Shown here: positions 18,739 to 27,174 of the stretch, in pieces
Position numbering within the stretch: the stretch's first letter is position 1
Layout of the letters: every line of letters starts with the position of its first letter
NCBI GenBank assembly: GCA_030432655.1
Contig: JAUILA010000012.1
Coordinates: 1 to 64,000, forward strand
Direction: 5' to 3'
DNA length: 64,000 nt
From: Bacteroidia bacterium
Lineage (GTDB): Bacteria > Bacteroidota > Bacteroidia > Cytophagales > Cyclobacteriaceae
Program-made: the position numbers and the translations under genes
The notes under the pieces: generated by a model
Seen by the model: the letters and a program-made list of their open reading frames with translations, nothing else
What the model was told of the DNA's origin: nothing
The model's database searches: none

Positions 18739-20102
18739 GTTAACCCATACTTGTTCAGTCTGCGGTAGAGGGCGGTTCTGGTAAGCCCGAGAACCTTAGC
18801 GGTTTGGGTTACATTTCCTTCATTATTTTCCAGGACCTCCTGAATATATTCCTTTTCATTCTCCTCCAGGGTCCTGGAATTCATCCGGGTGACCGGTGAT
18901 GTTCGCTTGTCCGGAAATAAATCCCCCGGGGTGATGGAATTTCCGTCGCTCAGGATTACCGCCCGTTCCACCGCATGCTGCAATTCGCGAATATTACCTG
19001 GCCAGGGGTAGGAGGTAAGCTTGTCCCGGGTTTCCCTGTCAAGCCCGATATTGGCCTTGCCATACTTTCTCCGGTACAGATCCATGAAATGATCTGCCAG
19101 CAATGGGATGTCATCCCTGCGTTCCCTCAATGCCGGAAGTCGAATCTCGACCGTATTAATCCGGTAAAGTAAATCTTCTCGGAAACGTTTATCTGCGGTC
19201 ATTTCATACACCGGCTGGTTCGTGGCGGAAATCAGCCTGAAATCCACCTCCTCCGGTTGGTTGGCTCCCAGTGGAGTCACTTCACGCGACTGCAGCGTCC
19301 TCAGAAGCTTTACCTGTCCGGCGGCAGGCAGGTTGCCGATCTCATCCAGAAAAAGTGTGCCGCCGCCGGCTGCCTGAACCTTGCCTGCTTTATTCTCCCG
19401 TGCATCTGTGAATGCGCCCTTGACATGACCAAATAATTCACTCTCGAAAAGCGTTTCAGGAATGGCTCCTAAGTCCACCCCCATAAAAACCTGCTCGTGA
19501 CGTGGCGATAACCGATGAATTGACCGTGCCACCAGTTCCTTCCCGGTGCCATTCTCGCCGAGTATCAGCACACTGGCATCGGTTTGCGCCACTTTATCAA
19601 TCAGTTCTCGTACACGTCCGATCTGCGGACTCTGGCCGATAAAATCCTGGAAATTCCGGTCCGACGATTCCTGAATATGGTGTTGCGTGTCCTGCATCCG
19701 GCGGATTGTCTTCCTTGAATCTCCCAGTTTAAGTGCCGCATGAATAGTGGCGATCAGCTTCTGGTTTTTCCAGGGCTTCATGATAAAGTCGGTGGCGCCT
19801 TCTTTAATGGCATTTACGGCAAGATCCACTTCCGCATAAGCGGTAATAAGTATAACCACCGCGTCTTCGTTAATCTCAAGAATGCGCTCCAGCCAGTACA
19901 TTCCTTCCCGGCCATCGTTCAGCCCCTTCCTGAAATTCATATCAAGTAATATCACGTCGTAATTTTCACGTGTGATCTGACCGGGAATATCATGCGGAGT
20001 TTCCAGGATATCAATCCGGCTGAATTCCTGTTTCAAAATGATCTGCGCTGTTTGCAGCACATCCGTATCGTCGTCTACAATGAGTATATTAGCCCTGAGC
20101 AT
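18735..20102 (-). CDS. NtrC-family sigma-54-dependent response regulator RR2
   Basis: 455 residues, a paralogue of RR1. The receiver domain has D10-D12 and phospho-acceptor D54 in LLDMNF. The AAA+ domain has Walker A GENGTGKE at 182-189 and the sigma-54 loop GAFTDA at 229-234, again with D for G. The C-terminal Fis-type helix-turn-helix is NVTQTAKVLGLTRTALYRRL. It is divergent from the tandem permeases and separated from them by a perfect inverted repeat and a sigma-54-like site, so these are its probable targets. Confidence 0.94.
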   Translation of the reverse strand: MLRANILIVDDDTDVLQTAQIILKQEFSRIDILETPHDIPGQITRENYDVILLDMNFRKGLNDGREGMYWLERILEINEDAVVILITAYAEVDLAVNAIKEGATDFIMKPWKNQKLIATIHAALKLGDSRKTIRRMQDTQHHIQESSDRNFQDFIGQSPQIGRVRELIDKVAQTDASVLILGENGTGKELVARSIHRLSPRHEQVFMGVDLGAIPETLFESELFGHVKGAFTDARENKAGKVQAAGGGTLFLDEIGNLPAAGQVKLLRTLQSREVTPLGANQPEEVDFRLISATNQPVYEMTADKRFREDLLYRINTVEIRLPALRERRDDIPLLADHFMDLYRRKYGKANIGLDRETRDKLTSYPWPGNIRELQHAVERAVILSDGNSITPGDLFPDKRTSPVTRMNSRTLEENEKEYIQEVLENNEGNVTQTAKVLGLTRTALYRRLNKYGLT

Positions 20103-20105
20103 ATC

Positions 20106-20134
20106 CGAAGGTAATGAATTGTATCAAAATCAAA
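20106..20134 (-). promoter_or_regulatory. RR2-HK2 promoter (housekeeping type)
   Basis: Minus-strand TTTG (20131-20134), 17 bases, then TACCTTCG (20106-20113), a 7/8 match to TAnnTTTG, three bases before the RR2 start codon. Confidence 0.5.
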
Positions 20135-20142
20135 CATCCCTA

Positions 20143-20160
20143 TGTATCGATAATGATACA
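20143..20160. promoter_or_regulatory. Perfect inverted repeat, candidate RR2 binding site
   Basis: TGTATC-N6-GATACA. It is centred about 60 bases upstream of the -24 element of the sigma-54-like promoter for the tandem permeases and just upstream of the RR2 promoter, so it could serve both. Confidence 0.5.
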
Positions 20161-20211
20161 CTTTGGCGGAAAATATATTGTAATTACCTGATAATCAGCA
20201 TAATAAATTAC

Positions 20212-20228
20212 TGGCACAGAGATTGGCT
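20212..20228 (+). promoter_or_regulatory. Sigma-54-like -24/-12 promoter of the tandem permeases
   Basis: TGGCAC-N5-TTGGCT, the same form and same -12 deviation as the site at 6730. The predicted start of transcription falls only a few bases before the ATG at 20241. Confidence 0.5.
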
Positions 20229-20240
20229 CCATAATCGCAC

Positions 20241-22634
20241 ATGCAATTTTTACTAGAGACATACCGGTTTTTTAAGAAGCATTTAGGATACTCGCTGATA
20301 AATCTGGGCGGACTGGCGCTGGGTCTGGCGGTATTTCTGTTGCTTCAGCTTTTCATTAGTCAGCAGCGTAATTATGATACGTTTTGGAATGATTACGAAG
20401 ACATATACCGTTTAGGTACGGAGTGGACAGAAGAGAATGACCTTGTGCATTACGCCACTGCGCCACCACCGCTGGCCCCGTTTCTGAATGAATACGAGGA
20501 AGTGGAGGCCGTTACCCGGCTTGTCAACTGGTCCCATTTCACTCTCAGGCCCGACAATGATTCCACCCGGGTTTTTCGTGAGACGAATGTTTACATTGCC
20601 GATGACCAGTTTTTCAATGTCTTTCAGGGGAGACTGATTGCCGGGACTGCGGAAGCCCTGAATGAGCCAGGGAATATCGTACTGAGTGAGACGGCGCTGA
20701 AAAAGTATTTTGGTCCGGTGGAGCCGGAAGAGATGATCGGGAGGCTGGTACTTGGCGGGAAGGATGCCGGGACACTCTGGAAGATCACCGGGATATTCAG
20801 GGACATGCCGCACACGTCTCACATGGATTTTGAAATCATGGTGTCCATGTGGGATGAATTCACAGAGAATGATATCTGGACGTGGAATGTGATGCACACG
20901 TATGTCCGAAGTAAGTCACCGGACCTGCATGGCATACTTGGTAAAGCCGTGGATGAGAAGGTGATTCCCTATCTTTTAAAACAGGGTGCTATATCGTCGC
21001 GCCAGGAAGCATCCGCCTATGCGTTTATCGCCGAACCTATAACGGAGGTTCATCTCAAAACAGGTTACCGCGATGCCATGGAACCCGGAATCCGCGCAGA
21101 CTACCTTCAGATAATGTCAGGGGTGGCGATACTGGTCATCTTTCTGGCCTGTTTTAATTACATGAATATTTCAACAGCCCTGTCTTATGCGAGGATCAGG
21201 AATGTCGGGATCATGAAGATTCATGGGGCCTCTCAATGGTCCCTGTTTGGAAGGTATATGGGAGAATATCTGCTGCAGACACTTGTTGCACTCTGTCTCT
21301 CTGTTGGAATCATGGAGCTTACCCTGCTCTTCATTAATAAGGCTTATCCTGTACAGTTGTCTGTTGCGGGGCTGCTGAGTCCGCATATGCTGGTGATCAT
21401 GGCGGTGCTGGTGGTGCTGTGTACGCTGCTTTCCGGGTTTTACCCGACCTGGAGACTGCTGCGTGGTAAACCGACTTCCCTGATCCGTGGAGAAAGCAGG
21501 AACGGGGCACCTGTCTTGAGAAACACGCTGATTATTGGTCAGTTTGCCATTTCGCTTTTTCTGATCGCCTGTACATTCACGCTGCACCGGCAGCTGACCT
21601 ATATGCAACATTATGAGCCTGGCTTTGACCGGGAGAATGTTCTGGTCATCCAGAACGACCGTGAAATTGAAGAGTCGCGCCAGGCATTTGTGGAATCACT
21701 GGTAAATCTTCCGGATGTGACCGATGCCTCGTTTACCACGGGTTTACCGGCATTGTCCAGATACCAGATCAGGGACGTTAAGGTCATGGGGACAGATCGC
21801 CAGGCGCCACTAACCTGGTATGAGGCGGATGAGCATTACGTGAGTACGATGAAGATCAGGATGACTGAGGGAAACGGGCTTGTTAAGGGCCGGGATGGGC
21901 AGGCGCTGGTAAATGAATCTGCAGTCAGAATGCTCGGGCTGGAGAATCCGGTGGGGGCACAGGTTGTAATTAATGAAGGGGAGAATGATGAGCACCTGGT
22001 CACCATACGTGGAGTTATGGAAGATTTTCAGCAGCGTGGATTCCGCGAGCAGACTGAACCTTTGATTATTGAATACCTTGATAATTTTATATTCCGCGAC
22101 TTTGTGGCGATACGCTATTCAGGCGGGGATGTTTCCGGGGTGTTGAACAGTATTAAGGAAACCTGGATGGCTTTTGAGCCGGAAGTACCCATGAATTATT
22201 ATTTCTTTGATACCTCCTTTGACGATCTGTATCGTTCAGAGCAGATACTTAACCAGTTATTCATTCTTTTTTCGGTGCTGGCGTTGGTGATTGCCCTGAT
22301 TGGTCTGCTGGGCATGGTGGCCATAACTTCTCGTCAGCGGATGCGCGAGATAGGTATCCGTAAAGTGCTTGGTGCTTCTTCAACAGAGATCGTACATTTG
22401 ATGCTCCGCCAATTTTCTCTTCTTGTTATTATCGCCTGTGCGGTAGCGTTGCCACTGAGCTGGTTTATTTCCGGCTCATGGCTAAATGAGTTTGTCTTGA
22501 GGACCGAGCTGAACCTCATGCCATTCCTGCTTACAGGATTGATTACATTTTTTCTGTCATCCATGATCGTTATCATTTTGTCATGGAGGTCGTCACGTAT
22601 AAATCCGGTTAAAGTAATTCGTAAAGACACTTAA
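20241..22634 (+). CDS. FtsX/MacB-like ABC permease, first of a tandem pair
   Basis: 797 residues with the same duplicated plan as the permease at 9052: an N-terminal helix (about 15-38), a periplasmic domain, an FtsX block (about 290-420) with YARIRNVGIMKIHGAS, a second periplasmic domain, and a C-terminal FtsX block with RMREIGIRKVLGASS. In the first coupling motif the usual EIGxRK is replaced by NVGIMK, so the first half may have drifted from its ATPase contact. No ATPase gene is in this unit; the ATPases at 8051 or 26467 would have to serve it. The next permease follows after 13 bases. Confidence 0.9.
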   Translation: MQFLLETYRFFKKHLGYSLINLGGLALGLAVFLLLQLFISQQRNYDTFWNDYEDIYRLGTEWTEENDLVHYATAPPPLAPFLNEYEEVEAVTRLVNWSHFTLRPDNDSTRVFRETNVYIADDQFFNVFQGRLIAGTAEALNEPGNIVLSETALKKYFGPVEPEEMIGRLVLGGKDAGTLWKITGIFRDMPHTSHMDFEIMVSMWDEFTENDIWTWNVMHTYVRSKSPDLHGILGKAVDEKVIPYLLKQGAISSRQEASAYAFIAEPITEVHLKTGYRDAMEPGIRADYLQIMSGVAILVIFLACFNYMNISTALSYARIRNVGIMKIHGASQWSLFGRYMGEYLLQTLVALCLSVGIMELTLLFINKAYPVQLSVAGLLSPHMLVIMAVLVVLCTLLSGFYPTWRLLRGKPTSLIRGESRNGAPVLRNTLIIGQFAISLFLIACTFTLHRQLTYMQHYEPGFDRENVLVIQNDREIEESRQAFVESLVNLPDVTDASFTTGLPALSRYQIRDVKVMGTDRQAPLTWYEADEHYVSTMKIRMTEGNGLVKGRDGQALVNESAVRMLGLENPVGAQVVINEGENDEHLVTIRGVMEDFQQRGFREQTEPLIIEYLDNFIFRDFVAIRYSGGDVSGVLNSIKETWMAFEPEVPMNYYFFDTSFDDLYRSEQILNQLFILFSVLALVIALIGLLGMVAITSRQRMREIGIRKVLGASSTEIVHLMLRQFSLLVIIACAVALPLSWFISGSWLNEFVLRTELNLMPFLLTGLITFFLSSMIVIILSWRSSRINPVKVIRKDT

Positions 22635-22647
22635 CAAAAAATTTAAA

Positions 22648-25029
22648 ATGCTCAGGAATTATATACTAACAGCATGGCGGAGTATGCGCCGACAGCAACT
22701 TACCTCGCTGATCAACATTACTGGACTGGCTTTTGGTATCACCTGTGCGGTGATCATATACCTTATCCTCAATTTCGCGGCAAGCTATAATCAATTCTTG
22801 CCTGAAAAAGACAGGTTGTATCGGCTGGTGACAGATGTCAGGAACAGCCAGGGGGAAGGGGGCACACCAGGCGTAATGCCGCCATTGCCGGATGCTTTCC
22901 GGACGGACATCAGCGGCGTAGAAAATTCTGTATTCATTAATGCTGACCATCGCGAATACCTGATTCGCAAGGAAGATGAAAAAGGTGCCTATGATTATAT
23001 ACAGGTTAACGAGGACGTAGCTTACACAGAGCCCGCCTATTTCAACTTGTTTGCCCCGGAGATCAAAGCAGGGTCTGTGGCTGAATTTGATCTTCCGAAA
23101 AAGGTGGTGTTGTCGGAGCATCTGGCGGAGATTCTTTTTGCCAGCAAGGATGCGGTTGGACAAGTGATTACCATGAATCAGGATGAGGGGTATGAAGTAA
23201 TTGCTGTCATGGAGAATGCGCCGCGTAATTCGGACCTGCCATTTCAACTACTGATTTCGTACGCTACCCGCAAAGAAGCCTATCTTGAAATGACCGGCTG
23301 GGGGAGTGTAAGCAGTGATGACCAGCTTTACCTGCGCCTGGAGGAAGGAGAATCAATGGAAGCGGTGAATGCCCAGCTAACGGACTTTGCCGCCAAGCAC
23401 TTTCCGGATGATGATCCGGATGAACGCCAGTTCAGATTGCAACCACTGGAGGAATGGCATTCCGATGACCGGTATGTTAATTACAGTTATAAATCGGTAT
23501 CGGATGCCAGCAGGGTTTCTATGTTGCTGGTGGGAATATTTCTGATTATTACCGCCTGTGTGAATTTTGTTAATCTGAAAACGGCACTGGCCTTGCGCCG
23601 GACCAGAGAGATTGGGATCAGGAAGGTCCTGGGGTCCGGGAAGAAGCAATTGATCGGACAATTTCTTGGGGAGACCTTCCTCACCGTACTGATTGCCGCC
23701 CTGATCTCGCTGGGGCTGAGCGAACTGCTCCTGCTCGAGCTGAATGAAATGCTGGAAACGGATTTACATATCAGTTTGTCTTTATCCTTTGTCCTGTTCA
23801 TGTTGCTTTTGATGGCATTGGTTACACTGCTTGCCGGATTTTACCCGGCGCGGGTGATTGCAGGCTACCAGCCGGCACTGGCGTTAAAGAATGTGGTAAA
23901 TACCAGTGGAAGGAAAGAGGCATTTCTCCGAAAATCGCTTGTCACTTTTCAGTTTTTCATCAGCCAGTTCTTCATTATAGGAACCATTGTGCTCATCGCT
24001 CAAATGGATTATGTTGAATCGCTCGACCTTGGTTTTTCCACTGAATCGGTGGTCAATGTGAATATTCCTCAGGGAGAAAATTCCCGTAAAAGTGCCCTTA
24101 AAACGGCATTGGAACAATTGCCTGGCGTAGCCTCGGTTTCCATGATCAGTGCCACCCCGGCATCGGGGAGTGTATCCATTACCGATTATGACATCGGAAC
24201 GGAAGATGAGTTGCTGACGGCTGTGAAAATTGGTGATGAGGATTACTTTGATGTCTATGACATTTCATTCAAAGCCGGTGAAGGGCTGGTTCCCTCGGAT
24301 ACCATAAACCGGCTTGTGGTTAATGAAAAATGGGCACAGCAATCCGGTTTTGATGTGCCCGCAGATGCACTGGGAACCATGGTGGACATCTGGGGATATA
24401 GTGTGCCGGTGACCGGGGTTGTAGAGAATTTCCATACTCTTTCCGCCAGGCAGGAATTACAGCCCATTGTAATTATGTCAGGACTGGGAAATGCCAGGAT
24501 TGCCGGGGTGAAATTACAGTCTGGTAATCTGGAAGAAACACTTAGCCAGATTGAAAAACAGTACAAATCAGTTTATCCTGAATATACCTTTGACTATGAA
24601 TTCCTCGATCAGTACATTCAGGATTTCTATGAAAGTGAACGAAATATGACCAGGATCTTCAGCTTTTTTGCCATCGTGGCAATTGTTATCGGAATGCTTG
24701 GATTGTTTGGACTGATTGCCTTCACGACAGAACGACGGCTGAAAGAAATTGGTGTGCGCAAGGTCATGGGAGCTACCATTTCCCAGATATTCCTGATGTT
24801 TTCCTGGGATGTGATAAAGCTGGTAGGTATTGCTTTTCTCTTTGCCGCCCCGCTGGCGTGGTATACGATGACTACCTGGCTTGACAACTATACCTATAAA
24901 ATTGATTTGAATGTAATGGTGTTCTTTCTTGGGCTCGGGATAACGGCCCTGATCTCCCTGCTTACCATTTCATATCGCAGCTGGCAGGTAGCCTATACCA
25001 ATCCGGCTGATACACTCCGATCAGAATAG
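22648..25029 (+). CDS. FtsX/MacB-like ABC permease, second of a tandem pair
   Basis: 793 residues. It has the usual N-terminal helix (about 20-45), two large periplasmic domains and two FtsX blocks, both with intact coupling motifs (TREIGIRKVLGSGKK and LKEIGVRKVMGAT). It is 13 bases downstream of its paralogue and probably translated from the same message; whether the two form a heterodimer cannot be told from sequence. It ends 2 bases before the convergent serine hydrolase gene, leaving no room for a separate terminator. Confidence 0.92.
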   Translation: MLRNYILTAWRSMRRQQLTSLINITGLAFGITCAVIIYLILNFAASYNQFLPEKDRLYRLVTDVRNSQGEGGTPGVMPPLPDAFRTDISGVENSVFINADHREYLIRKEDEKGAYDYIQVNEDVAYTEPAYFNLFAPEIKAGSVAEFDLPKKVVLSEHLAEILFASKDAVGQVITMNQDEGYEVIAVMENAPRNSDLPFQLLISYATRKEAYLEMTGWGSVSSDDQLYLRLEEGESMEAVNAQLTDFAAKHFPDDDPDERQFRLQPLEEWHSDDRYVNYSYKSVSDASRVSMLLVGIFLIITACVNFVNLKTALALRRTREIGIRKVLGSGKKQLIGQFLGETFLTVLIAALISLGLSELLLLELNEMLETDLHISLSLSFVLFMLLLMALVTLLAGFYPARVIAGYQPALALKNVVNTSGRKEAFLRKSLVTFQFFISQFFIIGTIVLIAQMDYVESLDLGFSTESVVNVNIPQGENSRKSALKTALEQLPGVASVSMISATPASGSVSITDYDIGTEDELLTAVKIGDEDYFDVYDISFKAGEGLVPSDTINRLVVNEKWAQQSGFDVPADALGTMVDIWGYSVPVTGVVENFHTLSARQELQPIVIMSGLGNARIAGVKLQSGNLEETLSQIEKQYKSVYPEYTFDYEFLDQYIQDFYESERNMTRIFSFFAIVAIVIGMLGLFGLIAFTTERRLKEIGVRKVMGATISQIFLMFSWDVIKLVGIAFLFAAPLAWYTMTTWLDNYTYKIDLNVMVFFLGLGITALISLLTISYRSWQVAYTNPADTLRSE

Positions 25030-25031
25030 CG

Positions 25032-26279
25032 TCAGTTGCTCAGGGTAGATTCTTCCCAGAAGCGGATCAGGTCGGCATATTTGTCGTAATACGAAAAGAA
25101 CATGGGGGCGGCTTCATTCACCAGGTTGTCAGACGAATTGGACAGGATGCATATTCCCAGTTGTTCCTTCCGGTTAATAGCCACATGGCTCTTGAATCCA
25201 TTCGCATACCCGCCATGGTAAACGATTGTATCATTCTCCATGGGAACTATTCGCCAGCCAAGTCCGTAATACGCCCTTCTTGCCCCCAGCCATCGGCGGT
25301 AAAACCGGTTCATCAGCGGGGTGCGTATCCGGGGCTGAAAAACCTGGTTCAGAACGGTCGTGTCTACCACATCCGGACGATACCCAAGCAACGCCCTGAG
25401 CCATTGAGACATATCGCTGATGCTGGCATTTATCCCGCCGGCAGCAGCCACATTATAATACGACGGAGAAAGCGGTGTGGGAGAATACGAGTAGCGTGTT
25501 GGTAAATGAGGGGACGCCGCATTATCACTATTGTACATATCCATGTAGTTGGCAGAGGCATCCGTCATGTTAAGAGGGGTAAACAGACTGTCGGTAAGCA
25601 TCTGCTCATAATCCTTCCCTGTACTGGAATATATGATTGGTTCGATCAGGCTGTACGCTACATTCTGGTAGCTGTAAATATCCCCGGGCGGAGCAGAAAG
25701 TTTTACCCCGGCCAGGGCGATCACAAGTTCTTCAAGAGTGAGTCCGTCTTCCACAAGGTTTGAATAAGCCTGATAAGGAAACCCGCTGGTTTGGGAAAGG
25801 ATAGCGCCAATGGTCAGTGAATCGCTGTATTCGCTGGGAGTGGGCAGAAAGTCCGGAAGATACTGTGAGATGCGGTCGTTCCAGGTGATCATACTGTCAC
25901 GTACCAGCATTCCTGCAAGCACAGAAGTAAAGCCTTTGGATGCGCTGGCAATCCTGAATTTCGTATGGGTGTTGATCGGGTCATTGGTGTTGTTGCGTTT
26001 GTTGCCAAAGGCGCGCATATACACTACCTCGCCGTTGCGAACTACGGCTAATGCCAGTCCGGGAATATTACGCTGGCGCCTTAGGCTGTCCAGTACTTGC
26101 CCGTATTCGCTGAACAGGCGTTCCTGGTGAGGGTTTACCGGCGGGGAAGTTGGTGGCGGTGCGCTGAACGCAGGAATAACTTCTGTATCAGGCTTGAAAA
26201 GGATGAGCATCGCTATGATGCCTGCTACCAGTAATGTCGGGATGACAATATTTACAACTTTCTTCAAAATGCTTCTCAC
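25032..26279 (-). CDS. Beta-lactamase/class C-like serine hydrolase, membrane-anchored
   Basis: 415 residues in the penicillin-binding-protein-like fold. The SxxK nucleophile motif is S112-A-S-K115 in RIASASKGF, the YxN motif is Y204-Q-N206, and the third box is HGG in IVYHGGYANG. An N-terminal hydrophobic helix (about 8-27) anchors or exports it. Such proteins range from true AmpC beta-lactamases to esterases and D-amino-acid peptidases; nothing here indicates antibiotic resistance. It starts at GTG 26279, since no ATG suits the signal helix. It stands alone between transporter units and faces away from the ATPase-TolC promoter region. Confidence 0.88.
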   Translation of the reverse strand: MRSILKKVVNIVIPTLLVAGIIAMLILFKPDTEVIPAFSAPPPTSPPVNPHQERLFSEYGQVLDSLRRQRNIPGLALAVVRNGEVVYMRAFGNKRNNTNDPINTHTKFRIASASKGFTSVLAGMLVRDSMITWNDRISQYLPDFLPTPSEYSDSLTIGAILSQTSGFPYQAYSNLVEDGLTLEELVIALAGVKLSAPPGDIYSYQNVAYSLIEPIIYSSTGKDYEQMLTDSLFTPLNMTDASANYMDMYNSDNAASPHLPTRYSYSPTPLSPSYYNVAAAGGINASISDMSQWLRALLGYRPDVVDTTVLNQVFQPRIRTPLMNRFYRRWLGARRAYYGLGWRIVPMENDTIVYHGGYANGFKSHVAINRKEQLGICILSNSSDNLVNEAAPMFFSYYDKYADLIRFWEESTLSN

Positions 26280-26337
26280 ACACGTCGTGAACTGCGAATC
26301 TAAACAATATTTTATAATTGTGCACCGATGCGGAGAG

Positions 26338-26355
26338 GTGTCCGATATCAGACAC
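26338..26355. promoter_or_regulatory. Palindrome, candidate activator-binding site of the ATPase-tolC unit
   Basis: GTGTCCGATATCAGACAC is a near-perfect 18-base palindrome with one mismatched pair. It is centred about 80 bases upstream of the sigma-54-like site at 26427. The GTGTCCG half is shared with the repeat at 6628, suggesting that one regulator acts on both units. Confidence 0.5.
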
Positions 26356-26426
26356 TTCTTTTCGGAATCGGACGGTCATTATGCCGGATAATGGGTAAAT
26401 ATGGCCGGAAACAAAGATTTCCGCCT

Positions 26427-26441
26427 TGGCATACATTTGGT
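26427..26441 (+). promoter_or_regulatory. Sigma-54-like promoter of the ATPase-tolC unit
   Basis: TGGCATACATTTGGTA: the -24 GG is present, and the -12 element is less certain because its GG is one base closer than in the other two sites. It sits in the right place before the ATPase gene, with an activator-like palindrome upstream. Confidence 0.35.
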
Positions 26442-26466
26442 AACAGGATGGATGAAAATAACAGCT

Positions 26467-27162
26467 ATGATCAAATTAAGAGACCTGGACAAATTTGTAG
26501 AATCACGATTCCAGCGAACATTCATTCTGAAAGGAGTGGACCTGGATATTGAAGAAGGAGAATTTGTCACCATCATGGGCCCTAGTGGAGCCGGTAAATC
26601 CACCATTATGAACATCATCGGCATGCTGGACGAGCCCAGTCAGGGGGAATACTTCTTCATGGACCAGCCGGTTCACAAAATGAAGGAGCGTCATAAGTCA
26701 GAGCTGCACAAGCACCACATTGGGTTCATATTTCAGGCGTACCACCTGATTGATGAGCTTACCGTGTATGAGAATATTGAGACGCCCCTGCTTTACAAAG
26801 GGATCAAATCGGCGGAGCGTAAAAGTATGGTGGCGGAAATGCTGGATCGTTTCCAGATGGTAGCAAAGAAAGACCTCTTTCCGGAGCAGTTGTCCGGTGG
26901 TCAGCAGCAGCTGGTCGGGGTGGCCCGGGCGATTGTCGGAGAGCCGAAGTTGTTGCTTGCCGACGAACCTACGGGAAATCTGCATTCCGAACAGGGGGAT
27001 GAGATCATGGAGATCTTTAAAAAATTAAATGAAGAAGGAATGACCATTATCCAGGTTACGCATTCTGAACATTGTGCAGGATACGGAAAACGGACGATAC
27101 GTCTGGTGGATGGCCAGGTCGTGGCAGACACCCCCGCATCGGAAATGAAGTCATCGATTTAG
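26467..27162 (+). CDS. ABC transporter ATPase, MacB/LolD family (second copy)
   Basis: 231 residues. Walker A is GPSGAGKST, the Q-loop lies in FIFQAYHLIDELT, the signature is LSGGQQQLVGVARA, and Walker B is [15 protein letters not shown]. The D-loop has H where the 8051 copy has D (NLHS versus NLDS). The signature region carries LVG where most have RVA, but the core LSGGQ is intact, so activity is expected. The frame is open to ATG 26401, and 26452 is also possible; ATG 26467 is preferred since it gives the family start MIKLRDL and lies after the promoter. TolC follows 12 bases later. Confidence 0.92.
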   Translation: MIKLRDLDKFVESRFQRTFILKGVDLDIEEGEFVTIMGPSGAGKSTIMNIIGMLDEPSQGEYFFMDQPVHKMKERHKSELHKHHIGFIFQAYHLIDELTVYENIETPLLYKGIKSAERKSMVAEMLDRFQMVAKKDLFPEQLSGGQQQLVGVARAIVGEPKLLLADEPTGNLHSEQGDEIMEIFKKLNEEGMTIIQVTHSEHCAGYGKRTIRLVDGQVVADTPASEMKSSI

Positions 27163-27174
27163 TAAGCGAGTGAA

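Noticed and set aside
20412-20897. A 161-codon minus-strand open frame
   Set aside because: Antisense to the first tandem permease; histidine/proline-rich shadow sequence.
25032-26279. A true antibiotic-resistance beta-lactamase
   Set aside because: The SxxK, YxN and HGG boxes are shared with many esterases and peptidases, and nothing in context points to resistance.
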